IMG/VR virus record: IMGVR_UViG_3300008113_000215 | Span: 1-64,000 of that record | Strand: one strand, 5' to 3' | Length of the DNA: 64,000 nucleotides | Source of the DNA: a virus | In this document: piece by piece, positions 17,129 through 25,987 of the stretch | Layout: each line of letters starts with the position of its first letter | Numbering within the stretch: position 1 is the stretch's first letter | Program-made: the position numbers and the translations under genes | Notes under the pieces: generated by a model | The model's database searches: none | Seen by the model: only the letters and a program-made list of their open reading frames with translations | Told to the model about the DNA's origin: nothing

Positions 17129-17138
17129 CTATATATTA
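17129..17138 (-). promoter_or_regulatory. GATATATA-type promoter element
   Basis: TAATATATAG on the minus strand, about 16 nt upstream of the TTG start at 17113. Confidence 0.4.
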
Positions 17139-17143
17139 AAGGT

Positions 17144-17407
17144 TTATTGCTTGGTTAAATTAAAAATGGGTACCAATCCGTCTTTCTCTTTGATAATTTT
17201 CTTGTTTCTCTCTTCTATTTCCCTGTTTATTTTTTCAAGGATGATTTGAAATTCAAAATATGGAAGTTTTTCCAGCTCTGAAAAAGAAATATTATGATCT
17301 TTTGCTAGCTTTCTTTTGATTTCAAAGTAGTTGTCCAAAGATATCTGAAACAATGAAAAGGGATCTGATTCCCCCGCGAAATCGGATAGGAGCAGTGACC
17401 TCGGCAC
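17144..17407 (-). CDS. Baseplate hub assembly protein-like (gp51 position); may be the C-terminal part of the upstream gene
   Basis: 87 residues if started at GTG 17407. The reliable part is DPFSLFQISLDNYFEIKRKLAKDHNISFSELEKLPYFEFQIILEKINREIEERNKKI, a helical pattern like small tail/baseplate chaperones (YxEFxxxLxxxNxxIEExN). It overlaps the end of the 327-residue gene by 86 bases in the +1 frame. Removing one G from the GGGGG run at 17371-17375 would fuse the two into one uninterrupted protein (…APIRFRGESDPFSLF…). A separate gene, a recoded product and a homopolymer error are all open. Confidence 0.65.
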   Translation of the reverse strand: MPRSLLLSDFAGESDPFSLFQISLDNYFEIKRKLAKDHNISFSELEKLPYFEFQIILEKINREIEERNKKIIKEKDGLVPIFNLTKQ

Positions 17408-18305
17408 CGCATTTATTACAAATTACAGACAAATTATTTTTTGTAGCAAATGTTATCTGTTTAGAAATATTATCAGATAAAACAAACTGGGTATATGTCC
17501 AGTTTTTGGAGTTCATTTCATAAGAGTCGTAAGATTTTTCGTCAAGATCTCTCCAGTTAGGTATTAGGAAAGGAGATACCGTGGCAAATGATGAGTCGTA
17601 TTTTTTACCTGCCCTAGTTTTATCTCTTAGAATTTTCCTGATTTTTTGAGATACCCCAATAGTAGGAATGAAAAGTTGAATTGCAGGATCACCATTTTTA
17701 GGTGTTAATTGAAAATAACCATTTTCATGGTCATAATATGTTTTAAGTTTTGGATCTAATGAAAAATTAGAAAGAACTCCTGACGTCAATTCAATCTCTG
17801 AAGGAATCGGGCAATCTTCTTTAGTGCATTTATTTTGAATAGGAATAAATATTCTGTTTTCCCCTTTAACAAAAGTCAAATCACGAATTGCCATAAAAAT
17901 ATAAAATCTATCTTCCTGATAAATATCTTGGAAATTCAAGACCCCTCCTTTCCATCTAAAAGAAGAGCATTTAGAAATTATATGATTTATTTTATCGTCT
18001 ATATCTATGGGATCATTTTCATCTATTGTTGAGAAATGACGAATTTCTGAAACCTCCGCTGATCTAATAGAAAGCTCTGTTTCTTCCGGATATCCAAAAC
18101 CCTGAGAGGGTAAATTTTCTAGAGGTAATTTTTTCCAGGGGGATTCCATGGCCAGTTCAGAAAGACTCTCTTCGACAAAGGACGCCTTTCCTAGTGATTT
18201 TGGAATTTCCTGTTGGGGAGGGGTTAATTCCTCATAGTTTAATCCGCTTTCTTTCTCTCTTTCAGAGAGCTTTGAAAGCATTTCGTTTTCAAAAGTATTT
18301 TCCAT
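17322..18305 (-). CDS. Baseplate hub protein (T4 gp26-like)
   Basis: 327 residues. The core at about residues 60-120 (KLPLENLPSQGFGYPEETELSIRSAEVSEIRHFSTIDENDPIDIDDKINHIISKCS) matches the T4 baseplate family signature: LPS-x-G-x-x-Y then a beta-helix segment and the KI...VI..C helix. A C-terminal zinc-binding CNKCG follows, typical of this family's end. T4 gp26 is a hub component with gp51 acting in hub assembly, and the gene downstream has the gp51 position. A G5 homopolymer near the end may be a frameshift site. Confidence 0.75.
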   Translation of the reverse strand: MENTFENEMLSKLSEREKESGLNYEELTPPQQEIPKSLGKASFVEESLSELAMESPWKKLPLENLPSQGFGYPEETELSIRSAEVSEIRHFSTIDENDPIDIDDKINHIISKCSSFRWKGGVLNFQDIYQEDRFYIFMAIRDLTFVKGENRIFIPIQNKCTKEDCPIPSEIELTSGVLSNFSLDPKLKTYYDHENGYFQLTPKNGDPAIQLFIPTIGVSQKIRKILRDKTRAGKKYDSSFATVSPFLIPNWRDLDEKSYDSYEMNSKNWTYTQFVLSDNISKQITFATKNNLSVICNKCGAEVTAPIRFRGGIRSLFIVSDIFGQLL

Positions 18306-18373
18306 AAAAACAATTCTATTTTATCTATCCTTACTTGTAGTAGGAGGTTTAAAATAAAATTCGGGGTGAGAGT

Positions 18374-18613
18374 CTAAGATTTTTTGGCTTTATTTAAATG
18401 TCTCGTAAGTAAGATATATGATAACCAAAAACATCCTGAAATTGAATAAAAAACGATATCTGCAACCCAATATGAACCAGTTAAATCCATGATTAACTTG
18501 AATAAAGCGTCGTAACCAAATGGGAGAAAGAACATCGCTAACATTAGAGACGTATCTCTGAAAAGGATCATCCTTTTCTCCTTCTTCTTGTATTTCTCTA
18601 GATTCTTTATCAC
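18374..18613 (-). CDS. Small membrane protein (79 aa)
   Basis: Two hydrophobic helices (SLMLAMFFLPFGYDALFKLIMDL and WVADIVFYSISGCFWLSYILL) between basic ends, predicting a hairpin in the membrane with both ends cytoplasmic. The start is GTG at 18613 or ATG fourteen codons in. It could be holin-like, but there is no other evidence. It lies between the tail tube and baseplate genes. Confidence 0.6.
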   Translation of the reverse strand: MIKNLEKYKKKEKRMILFRDTSLMLAMFFLPFGYDALFKLIMDLTGSYWVADIVFYSISGCFWLSYILLTRHLNKAKKS

Positions 18614-18660
18614 CTTCGTCCATGCTTGGATAATGTTCTCCTTCTTTACAAAAAATCAAT

Positions 18661-18694
18661 AAAAAAGGCTTATTGGTAGATAAGCCTTTTATAT
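18661..18694. terminator. Bidirectional-looking intrinsic terminator
   Basis: Inverted repeat AAAAGGCTTAT / ATAAGCCTTTT with a 6-nt loop, T-rich on both strands. It ends the tail-sheath/tube transcript. Confidence 0.8.
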
Positions 18695-18711
18695 ATTCGA
18701 ACGTAAAGTTT

Positions 18712-19293
18712 TTAATTGAATGTGTCTTCGAAGTAGTCAGCTCTGAATGATATGTTTATATCATAAAGTCTATTTCCACCTCCCTCATATTGTAGAGGAA
18801 TAGCTGTAATCGCTTCTATCGGGAAGCAATTTAAAAATTTAACTCTTCTAAAAACATCTCCTTGTTTATTGAACATACTTACTAAAACGTATGTGTTAGC
18901 TGCATAAGTACTTTTAATTCCCATAGCACCTGTTAGAGGATTATAAACTAAATCTGACCATTCTCTCAATGTCTTGTGAACATAGTTAGAATTATTGTCA
19001 TCTAGATTTGTGTGGAATTGTAATCTAATTCTAGCACCAGTATCCTCTACTGCTCCACCTGCATATCTTCTTCTTGCAAATTTGTAGTTTTGTTCTACAG
19101 GTCTTGGTGTTTTATCTACCTCCAATCCTGTGATAGAGATGATATTTTCAACCAAAAGTGATCTACCTGCATTTCCCACAGGGTTTGAAACTGCTGCAGG
19201 GGGTTGGATTATAACCTCAAACTGGTTTAAATAAACCGGTTCATATAGGCTTACTGCTGCTTTTGAACTCGTAAAATGTGGTAGTCCTGCCAT
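18712..19293 (-). CDS. 19: Tail tube protein, copy 2 (T4 gp19-like)
   Basis: 193 residues, the major tail-tube subunit family that stacks as hexamers inside the sheath. Family blocks: YLNQFEVIIQPP, FARRRYAGGAVEDTGARIRLQFHTNLDD, KTLREWSDLVYNPLTGAMGIK, YVLVSMFNKQGDVFRRVKFLNCFPIEAITAIPLQYEGG and ISFRADYFED. It is about half identical to the adjacent 190-residue copy and follows the sheath gene in T4 order. Which copy forms the bulk tube is unknown; one may be a specialised tube initiator or completion protein. Confidence 0.92.
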   Translation of the reverse strand: MAGLPHFTSSKAAVSLYEPVYLNQFEVIIQPPAAVSNPVGNAGRSLLVENIISITGLEVDKTPRPVEQNYKFARRRYAGGAVEDTGARIRLQFHTNLDDNNSNYVHKTLREWSDLVYNPLTGAMGIKSTYAANTYVLVSMFNKQGDVFRRVKFLNCFPIEAITAIPLQYEGGGNRLYDINISFRADYFEDTFN

Positions 19294-19307
19294 TTTTTAT
19301 TTAATTA

Positions 19308-19880
19308 TTATAAAAATACGTCATCAAAGTAATCTACTGCCCACTGAGCTCTCAAACTAAATATCTGAGTGTTAGTGTAGTTAAGATCCATAGGTGTTAA
19401 ACTTGCCATAAGAAAGCAGTCTTTACATGTGATTCTTCTAAAAACGTCACCTGCCTTATTAAATGCACTAATTACTATGGTACCAGTATAATCTCTTTTC
19501 AAACCCTGAGCTCCCGTAAGTGGATTGTAAATTAAATCCGCCCACTGTCTCATTGTTTTAAAAACGTACATTGAATTATTTTCGTCTAGGTTTACCTCAA
19601 AGTTGATCGTTAGATCAAATCCAGTTTGGCTAGGTTTTGCCCCGGAGTAATATCTCTTAGCATTTTTATATTGCTGAGCTATTTCTCCTGGATTCTGATC
19701 AACACCCAATCCTTCTACACTTTTTACGTGCTCTAAAAGAATGTTGCCATTATTAGGATTTCCCTGAGGGGGAACTACGGAAGCAGGTGGAGTAATAACA
19801 ACTTCAAACTGATTCGTATAGATCGGTTCAAATTTGTTTACTGCTGCTTTCGAAGACGTATAATGTGGTAATCCTGCCAT
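19308..19880 (-). CDS. 19: Tail tube protein, copy 1 (T4 gp19-like)
   Basis: 190 residues with the same architecture as its neighbour: MAGLPHYTSSKAAVNKFEP, YTNQFEVVITPPA, YYSGAKPSQTGFDLTINFEVNLDE, KTMRQWADLIYNPLTGAQGLK, FNKAGDVFRRITCKDCFLMASLTPMDL and WAVDYFDDVF. The two N-termini are nearly identical over 12 residues. It lies directly after the sheath gene, the position of gp19 in T4. A TTATATATTT element is 9-18 nt upstream of the ATG. Confidence 0.93.
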   Translation of the reverse strand: MAGLPHYTSSKAAVNKFEPIYTNQFEVVITPPASVVPPQGNPNNGNILLEHVKSVEGLGVDQNPGEIAQQYKNAKRYYSGAKPSQTGFDLTINFEVNLDENNSMYVFKTMRQWADLIYNPLTGAQGLKRDYTGTIVISAFNKAGDVFRRITCKDCFLMASLTPMDLNYTNTQIFSLRAQWAVDYFDDVFL

Positions 19881-19888
19881 TTTTTATT

Positions 19889-19898
19889 TTATATATTT
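19889..19898 (-). promoter_or_regulatory. ATATATA promoter-like element
   Basis: AAATATATAA on the minus strand, just upstream of the tail-tube ATG at 19880; a looser match to the recurrent element. Confidence 0.35.
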
Positions 19899-19920
19899 CC
19901 TCTTTTCTGTATTCATCAAA

Positions 19921-22900
19921 TTAACTGAATTGGATGAAACCTCCAGAAGCAATACCACCAGTTCTTGTAACAGTTACTCTGTTGATAAACTTATGAATAC
20001 CTCTAGCAGGTTCGAGAATGATATCGATAATTCCTAAGTTTTGATCTATGATAGCAGGAGTATTATTAGAAGAATCCATAATAGTTAAGTAGTTATAGAT
20101 ACCTCCAACGTTTTTAACGCCGCTTAAGTAATTGTCTACGATAGTTTTAATTTCAAGTCTGATTGAATCTTCGTTAAAATCAAATACGTAATTCGAAAGA
20201 ATATCCTCAACACTTTCTTCAAGAGTAATTAGAAGATCTCTAACGTGCAAGTTATTAAATGCTGAGTTAGTTCTTTGATATCCTGTTTGGTTACCAAATA
20301 TTACCAATCCAATATTTCTCTTTCTGATGATTGGGTTGAATCCAAAGGGTTCTAAGAAATCTCTATCATCCTGAGAGAAATCATATTCAAGTCCAACTAA
20401 GTTAGATCCTGAAAGTACCCCTCTTTTTTGACCAGCTACGATAGAATAAGGTTCTCCAGTAACAAATTTTCTAATGAAATTATTACTTACGTGTGCAGCT
20501 GGAGGAATATTAAAGTTTTTACCATTTTCTCTTATAGTTAAGAAAGGTCCAAACACACCGCAGAATTTAGCTCCACTATCTTCATCAGGTAAAGTGAATC
20601 TGAATGAAGGATTTAGTTCTAAGTTTCCGCCCTCTGCAATATACTTTGCTCTTAGTAAAGGAGCTGGTTCTGTTGCTGAAGGTGCGTCAGTAAATCTTGG
20701 ATCTATTGAATCCTTAAATTTCTCCATTGAAGGAGCATTAATAATTGCAAGACATTTCTGTCTATCTTTAGCTAATTTAGCTAGTTGATGTTTGGAGTTA
20801 GTTTGAATTTGTCCATCAAACGTATCAACAACATATCTGAAAGTGATAATATTTCTATCAGCAAGTGTTTTAGAAATATTGGTTGTGGTTAAAACGTCCA
20901 AGATTTCGTCTAATCTGTCATCAGATCCGTTAGGCTTGTGAGAGGTTTTAAGCTGGAAGCCGGGAAGATATGAAATCTTGTAGGTTTCCACGAATTGATG
21001 TATCGGTCTAAACTTATTCACTCTTGCGTTAGCTCCGGAGTAAAGAAGAATAGGTCTATCCGTTTTCACGTAAATTGTGTAGTTTCCAGGTGATCCAGGA
21101 ACTGCTACTTTCTTAGATTCTATAATTCTTGTTAATCTGTTAAGTTTATTACCAACTGCGTTTTCAAATTGATCAACGTCCTGTGATACTAGGAGATCAC
21201 CTACTTTAAGAGATGTTGCAGCTACTTCAGTAACTGATACTTCCACCTGGTTTGTTGAAATAACCGAGATTACATTAACAAATTGATTTAGGTTTCCTGC
21301 AATTGATACGATGTTTACTTCATCAGAGTCTACAGTATCTGATGATCCTGTTGAGGAAGTTTTATAACTTACACCCAATGAAACCGCTGCTTCTTCTGTT
21401 GTGAAATCAGCATCAACGTAGGATTTCATTTCAACTGTTTCAAATCCGTCTCTGTCTACAGAGTTTTCAAATTTAAGATATTGAACTGATGATCCGTCAT
21501 ATGCTTTGTAAATTACGTCTCCGTCGCTAATTAATCCATTTTTATGATCTAAGAAAAGTTTAGATTCAGCATAACCGAAGTATGTGTAGTTTCCTAATGT
21601 CTGTGGATTAATAGGAGTTGGACTTCCAAGAGGTCCAGGACTTGTTTCAATTGGATCAAATCTATCAAAGTAATCTGCTTTACAGAATTGATAGTGGCTT
21701 CCTCCTATGTTTGTTCTATAATAAGGAGAAACTAAAGGAGAAGCAGCTTTAAATAAAGGATGTGACCATTTAATTCTAAGTTGTACGTTTCCAGGAGAAA
21801 CTGTTACCTCTTTTACTTCCTCAACCTTTAATTTAACTATGTCATTGGCAGAGAAAGCTTTTTTAGCTTCAACATTCCCTGAAATATTTCCAGTAACTTT
21901 ACCAATAATGAATTTAGATGCTGGAGATGTTGCAGTAACTGCCAAGAAATTTTTTAGTGCGTTTTTTCTGCTAGTTGCATCTGCACCTAAGAAATTTGTT
22001 TGCAAATATGGTAATCCAGAATCAAGATTTGTAGAGCTATATGCTGCAAAATCTTCTTCAAATACTCCATCAACACTAGGTGAGCCGAAGGCATCAACAA
22101 ATGTTGTTCCGATTTCAATAAGATCTGAATAAGGGCTATCAAGATCTGTTATGGTGTTAGAATTTTGAGTGTATGTAAAATCTGCAGTTAGCGGAGAACT
22201 ATAACTTAAGAAATCTATTTCGTTGATTTCAGGATTAGCTGGATTTAAAGCACCCGTTAGGTGATGGCCAACTAAATCTATATAAGAGTAATCTCCTGAT
22301 GATAAATCATCTAAAGCCTCTTCATTTACTGCACAAAGTACTCCTGTTTGTCCTACTTGATTGTTAATTAATGTCTTAATGTATTGTGTGATTCCGTTTT
22401 GATCAACAAAATCTGGAATCAAGCATCCAGTTACAGTTAGAACCACGTTTACTTCTTTCAGAGCCAAGAAATTGTCAATCTGAGCTTTTACGAATCCCTT
22501 TGATGTGAAATATGAGGAGTAAATAGGATCTAAAGAAAGTTCTTGATATTTAGTCCAATTTCCGCTTACTACGATAACATCTACAAAGTAATCTGAAATG
22601 TAATCATAAGGATTCATGAAGTTTGGAACATTGCTAGCTCCAAAATATTCTTGAGCTGTGATATCAAATCCTTTAATAGGAAGTCTAGCATCCAAAGATT
22701 TCTTTACAATAACACTTACTGGGTTTTGGCTTAAGTTAACCAGACTGAACAATTTAGATTGCTCAGTTACATCTATTGTGGCAAGAAGCATGTTTGGATC
22801 TGGGAACCAAAACTTTTCTTTGTTATAATAAGAAGAAACCAATTTATCCTGCTTAGGAAGATTTGCATTTACCTTCGTGTACTCATCAGTTGAGTTAGTT

Positions 22901-23292
22901 CCGTTAGATTCTGCAGTGTCAACAGAAAAAGTTCTATATCTAGCTACATCAGCTCCGTTAGCAACATCTGGATCGTCACTTGTTGTGACTGAATTGTTCA
23001 ACTTTAAAAGATTAAGGGCAAAAACAGGTCCGCTGTTTAAGCATGTGAATATTGATCGATGGAAGAACGATCCCTTTTTTTCTAAAGCTCTATCGATATC
23101 ACCGAAAACTTTAATAGCTGTCTGAACGTCTGGCACATAAACTGGAGTGTTGAATGGGCCCTTGTTTGAAAATCCAACCACTAATCTTACTGTCTGTGGA
23201 TTTACTACAATATTTTCAGAAGCATCAAATTCTAAGGTATAGACACCAGAACTTTTAAAAACGGATAGATCCAGAGTTAACTTCTTTGCCAT
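19921..23292 (-). CDS. 18: Tail sheath protein (T4 gp18-like, enlarged)
   Basis: 1,123 residues, well above T4 gp18 (659). The contractile sheath core is split: an N-terminal part (NPQTVRLVVGFSNKGPFNTPVYVPDVQTAIKVFGDID, YDYISDYFVDVIVVSG) and the conserved C-terminal domain (LLITLEESVEDILSNYVFDFNEDSIRLEIKTIVDNYLSGVKNVGGIYNY, IIDIILEPARGIHKFINRVTVTRTGG). The middle 400 residues (about 420-790) are beta-rich insertions, probably surface domains on the sheath. Gene order sheath-tube follows T4. A GATATATA element precedes the ATG. Confidence 0.95.
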   Translation of the reverse strand: MAKKLTLDLSVFKSSGVYTLEFDASENIVVNPQTVRLVVGFSNKGPFNTPVYVPDVQTAIKVFGDIDRALEKKGSFFHRSIFTCLNSGPVFALNLLKLNNSVTTSDDPDVANGADVARYRTFSVDTAESNGTNSTDEYTKVNANLPKQDKLVSSYYNKEKFWFPDPNMLLATIDVTEQSKLFSLVNLSQNPVSVIVKKSLDARLPIKGFDITAQEYFGASNVPNFMNPYDYISDYFVDVIVVSGNWTKYQELSLDPIYSSYFTSKGFVKAQIDNFLALKEVNVVLTVTGCLIPDFVDQNGITQYIKTLINNQVGQTGVLCAVNEEALDDLSSGDYSYIDLVGHHLTGALNPANPEINEIDFLSYSSPLTADFTYTQNSNTITDLDSPYSDLIEIGTTFVDAFGSPSVDGVFEEDFAAYSSTNLDSGLPYLQTNFLGADATSRKNALKNFLAVTATSPASKFIIGKVTGNISGNVEAKKAFSANDIVKLKVEEVKEVTVSPGNVQLRIKWSHPLFKAASPLVSPYYRTNIGGSHYQFCKADYFDRFDPIETSPGPLGSPTPINPQTLGNYTYFGYAESKLFLDHKNGLISDGDVIYKAYDGSSVQYLKFENSVDRDGFETVEMKSYVDADFTTEEAAVSLGVSYKTSSTGSSDTVDSDEVNIVSIAGNLNQFVNVISVISTNQVEVSVTEVAATSLKVGDLLVSQDVDQFENAVGNKLNRLTRIIESKKVAVPGSPGNYTIYVKTDRPILLYSGANARVNKFRPIHQFVETYKISYLPGFQLKTSHKPNGSDDRLDEILDVLTTTNISKTLADRNIITFRYVVDTFDGQIQTNSKHQLAKLAKDRQKCLAIINAPSMEKFKDSIDPRFTDAPSATEPAPLLRAKYIAEGGNLELNPSFRFTLPDEDSGAKFCGVFGPFLTIRENGKNFNIPPAAHVSNNFIRKFVTGEPYSIVAGQKRGVLSGSNLVGLEYDFSQDDRDFLEPFGFNPIIRKRNIGLVIFGNQTGYQRTNSAFNNLHVRDLLITLEESVEDILSNYVFDFNEDSIRLEIKTIVDNYLSGVKNVGGIYNYLTIMDSSNNTPAIIDQNLGIIDIILEPARGIHKFINRVTVTRTGGIASGGFIQFS

Positions 23293-23308
23293 TTTGTATT
23301 TTTTACTT

Positions 23309-23319
23309 GTATATATCTT
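23309..23319 (-). promoter_or_regulatory. GATATATA-type promoter element
   Basis: AAGATATATAC on the minus strand, 17-27 nt upstream of the sheath ATG at 23292. Confidence 0.5.
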
Positions 23320-23373
23320 TTCGAGGTGAGAACTTCGGGAGTCCTGCTCTTAATCTATATATCAAAAAAATAC

Positions 23374-25185
23374 CTAAAAGAAGTCCTTGAAAACATTGTA
23401 TGTTTCCATTTCTCTACTAGCAGCGTCACCTTGAATTCCAGTTTCTCCGGTTTCTGCTAGTTTTTTATTTATCGCAATTTTGTATTTTTCCGAAATTGAA
23501 TCGAAAACATCCATTACTAAATACATAAAATCTTGATATTCAAATACAGAATTGGCATTTACCAATGTCATGGCTATATCATCATTTCCAATTTGACTCT
23601 GATAAATTCCCTTGCTAGTTTCCCCAAAATTGCTTAATTCTAGAATTGTAGTGATCTCTGTGGGGATAATTTTTGAGTTTCTTGTATTAATTTTTAAGTC
23701 CTCACAGTATTTTTCTTTGGTTTTAGGTGTTACTTTAACTCCGGTTTTAAGTTGCTTGGAGCTTTCTGTATGCTTGGTATAGACAAACATTTCAGAAAAA
23801 AGCTTCTCTCCCGTAAGCAATTTTTCAATTAAATATTCTCCCCTGTAGTCAACTTCAACAACCAATTTTATTTGTTCCGGATTAAAAACATCAGCGCATA
23901 ATATTTCTAAAAAAACCTTAAGTTCCTCTATTTGAATAGTATTTGATCTGAATATCCCGACCTGTAGCAACGAAAAAAAGTCAGATTCGTCTTCAAAAAA
24001 TTTCTTTTCCTCTATTAAGACAAGAGGTTTAGGAGAAACCTTAAGAATATTAACAACACTGTAATCCCCACCACCTCCCGCTGCGGTGTCTACAGAAATT
24101 ACAAATCTCTTATTTTCTCCCTCTTCCCAAAGATTTGTTGGGTCAAAATTTGGATGCCAAGTTAAATTTTGATAATCTATAATTGAATTTTGAAACGGCA
24201 ACAGCTCCTTGTGCACAAATTTAACCTCTGTTTTTTTGAGCTTTTTCAATGTGTATGAATCTAAAAGCAACTTAGAAGAGCTTAGAAATTGATTTCCATA
24301 CTCCTGGTTAAAATCTTCTTCCGATCCGAGGTTAGCAATTTCTTTCTTTCTCCACTCTTCGTCCCTTCCAGGAACCTGCCACCAATCAACTCTTATAGGA
24401 TTGAATTCATTCTCCCCGTCAATAGCAGACTTATAGATTTCATAAAATTTGTTCATTCCGTTAGGGGTGGAAGTGATAATAATTCTGGAAATCTTTGAAG
24501 AAGATATGGTAGGATATACAGATTTAAAGAACTGACCTATGAAATTAGGATTGATATGGGCAAACTCGTCCATATATAAAAAGTGAACCGTAAAACCGAT
24601 AGATGATTGCTTGGTTGTTGTTTTTGCCATAATCCTACAACCATTATCAAATTTCATGGTCATAACGTTATAAACTAAAATTCCAGGCTTTAAAAAGAAC
24701 GGGAGACCCTTCATAATGATCTTAATCTTATCCATCAATTCTGTTGCAGTGTCTCCAATGTTTGCCAAAATCATGGCGTTTTTGTCATAATTAAAAAGCA
24801 AATACCACAGCAAGAATATAGATGACGTAACAGTTTTACCGCTTTGTCTGGGGCTTAGGAAGATATTAAATCTGTGTTTTTGATATTGACTAAGAATTTG
24901 TTCTTGATAATCACGAAGTGTTATCTTTCGAATACCCTCGTCCGTCATCGCGTTACAATAAGTGTTAGCAAAATAAATAACATCAGAAGCACACCTCTTC
25001 ATTTCTGCTACCTCCCATTCAGTATATTCATAAAGAACCCCTCCTCTTCTGAGCTCCGGGTCATTTTCATGGAATGGATTATCAACGTCTTTAAAATCTA
25101 TGCCCTTTTCGTCTGCGTTTTTGATAATTTCTTCAACTCTTGCAGACGTCCAATAATTACTTTGTATTTTTTCTTCAGCTGCCAT
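23374..25185 (-). CDS. 17: Large terminase subunit (T4 gp17-like)
   Basis: 603 residues, the packaging motor and headful nuclease. The ATPase domain shows Walker A as SPRQSGKTVTSS at about residue 110, Walker B as FLYMDEFAHI near 205 and the coupling motif IITSTPNGMNKFYEIY. The RNase H-like nuclease domain carries ISVDTAAGGGGDYSVV near residue 365, LVVEVDYRGEYLIEKL and a late acidic region (IGNDDIAMTLVNA). Length and domain order match T4 gp17. It sits directly downstream of the gp16-like gene, with 2 bases between them. Confidence 0.96.
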   Translation of the reverse strand: MAAEEKIQSNYWTSARVEEIIKNADEKGIDFKDVDNPFHENDPELRRGGVLYEYTEWEVAEMKRCASDVIYFANTYCNAMTDEGIRKITLRDYQEQILSQYQKHRFNIFLSPRQSGKTVTSSIFLLWYLLFNYDKNAMILANIGDTATELMDKIKIIMKGLPFFLKPGILVYNVMTMKFDNGCRIMAKTTTKQSSIGFTVHFLYMDEFAHINPNFIGQFFKSVYPTISSSKISRIIITSTPNGMNKFYEIYKSAIDGENEFNPIRVDWWQVPGRDEEWRKKEIANLGSEEDFNQEYGNQFLSSSKLLLDSYTLKKLKKTEVKFVHKELLPFQNSIIDYQNLTWHPNFDPTNLWEEGENKRFVISVDTAAGGGGDYSVVNILKVSPKPLVLIEEKKFFEDESDFFSLLQVGIFRSNTIQIEELKVFLEILCADVFNPEQIKLVVEVDYRGEYLIEKLLTGEKLFSEMFVYTKHTESSKQLKTGVKVTPKTKEKYCEDLKINTRNSKIIPTEITTILELSNFGETSKGIYQSQIGNDDIAMTLVNANSVFEYQDFMYLVMDVFDSISEKYKIAINKKLAETGETGIQGDAASREMETYNVFKDFF

Positions 25186-25187
25186 AA

Positions 25188-25985
25188 TTAAAATAGATCT
25201 TCATCTAATTCTATTTTAGTTTCATCTTCGATCTGTTTCTTTAATTCGTTTTCTGGGGTAATTAAATCCTTCATCTTCGGGTCTATCAAATTGCTTTCAA
25301 CTTCTTCCACAACCTGAGCTTTTTTAACTATTACCTCGGTTTTAATCACGCTTTGAAGTCCTTCCATAAATCCTTTATTACCCCTAACCTTTACTGTTCC
25401 TCCTTCACCCCCCAATCCAGGAATGATTACTTCATTCCCATCACCATCAAACATGACAGGTTGTTTGGTGTTATCCTGAAGCTTAGCTTCATTGTTCAAA
25501 TTCTTATATGTTTTTTCCATGTCTGCCAGATAAGCCTGAAATTTTGCAGGCATTTGCATCAATTGGTTTTGCATTTGAGCTAACACCTCAAAGTTTCTTG
25601 CTTGATATTGACCCCCTGCGTCTATCTCGTCTAACATTTTAGTCACTGCATGTTGAGCGGTTCTGATCTGAAAAGCCATAGTGGAAATACTCAGTGCATC
25701 AACTTTTGCTCTGAATGAAATATAATCTTTCTCATCGATTATATCGCTATCCATATAAAATTTAATTAACGAGTTTAGAATACTTTTTGCTTCAGTTTCA
25801 ACCTCAGTTTTCAAAGAGTCAAAATTCATAACTCTTGATGGCTTCATTGGTGGAATATCAGGAGCAGTTAAACCATCAAGGGTTTCGTTGTTAAAGATTA
25901 GATCCTCTAATTCCTGCTTTTTCTTGAGAGCTTGTTCCTTGGTAATAGGTGATCCTTCCTTGTTTTTAGGCGGTCTTCTTGGCAT
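25188..25985 (-). CDS. 16: Small terminase subunit-like protein (T4 gp16 position)
   Basis: 265 residues. The central helical part (residues 60-170), ending RNFEVLAQMQNQLMQMPAKFQAYLADMEKTYK, resembles the T4 gp16 segment [27 protein letters not shown], including the pattern of helices that oligomerise the small terminase ring. Flanking regions are charged and variable: a basic Pro-rich N-terminus, a Gly-rich KVRGNKGFMEGLQSV loop and an acidic tail. Location between the neck protein and gp17 is the conserved T4 order. Confidence 0.82.
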   Translation of the reverse strand: MPRRPPKNKEGSPITKEQALKKKQELEDLIFNNETLDGLTAPDIPPMKPSRVMNFDSLKTEVETEAKSILNSLIKFYMDSDIIDEKDYISFRAKVDALSISTMAFQIRTAQHAVTKMLDEIDAGGQYQARNFEVLAQMQNQLMQMPAKFQAYLADMEKTYKNLNNEAKLQDNTKQPVMFDGDGNEVIIPGLGGEGGTVKVRGNKGFMEGLQSVIKTEVIVKKAQVVEEVESNLIDPKMKDLITPENELKKQIEDETKIELDEDLF

Positions 25986-25987
25986 AG

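Noticed and set aside
18390-18659. 89-codon ORF overlapping the small membrane protein
   Set aside because: The other frame (18374-18613) gives two clean membrane helices; this one is an acidic, disordered mixture consistent with a shadow.
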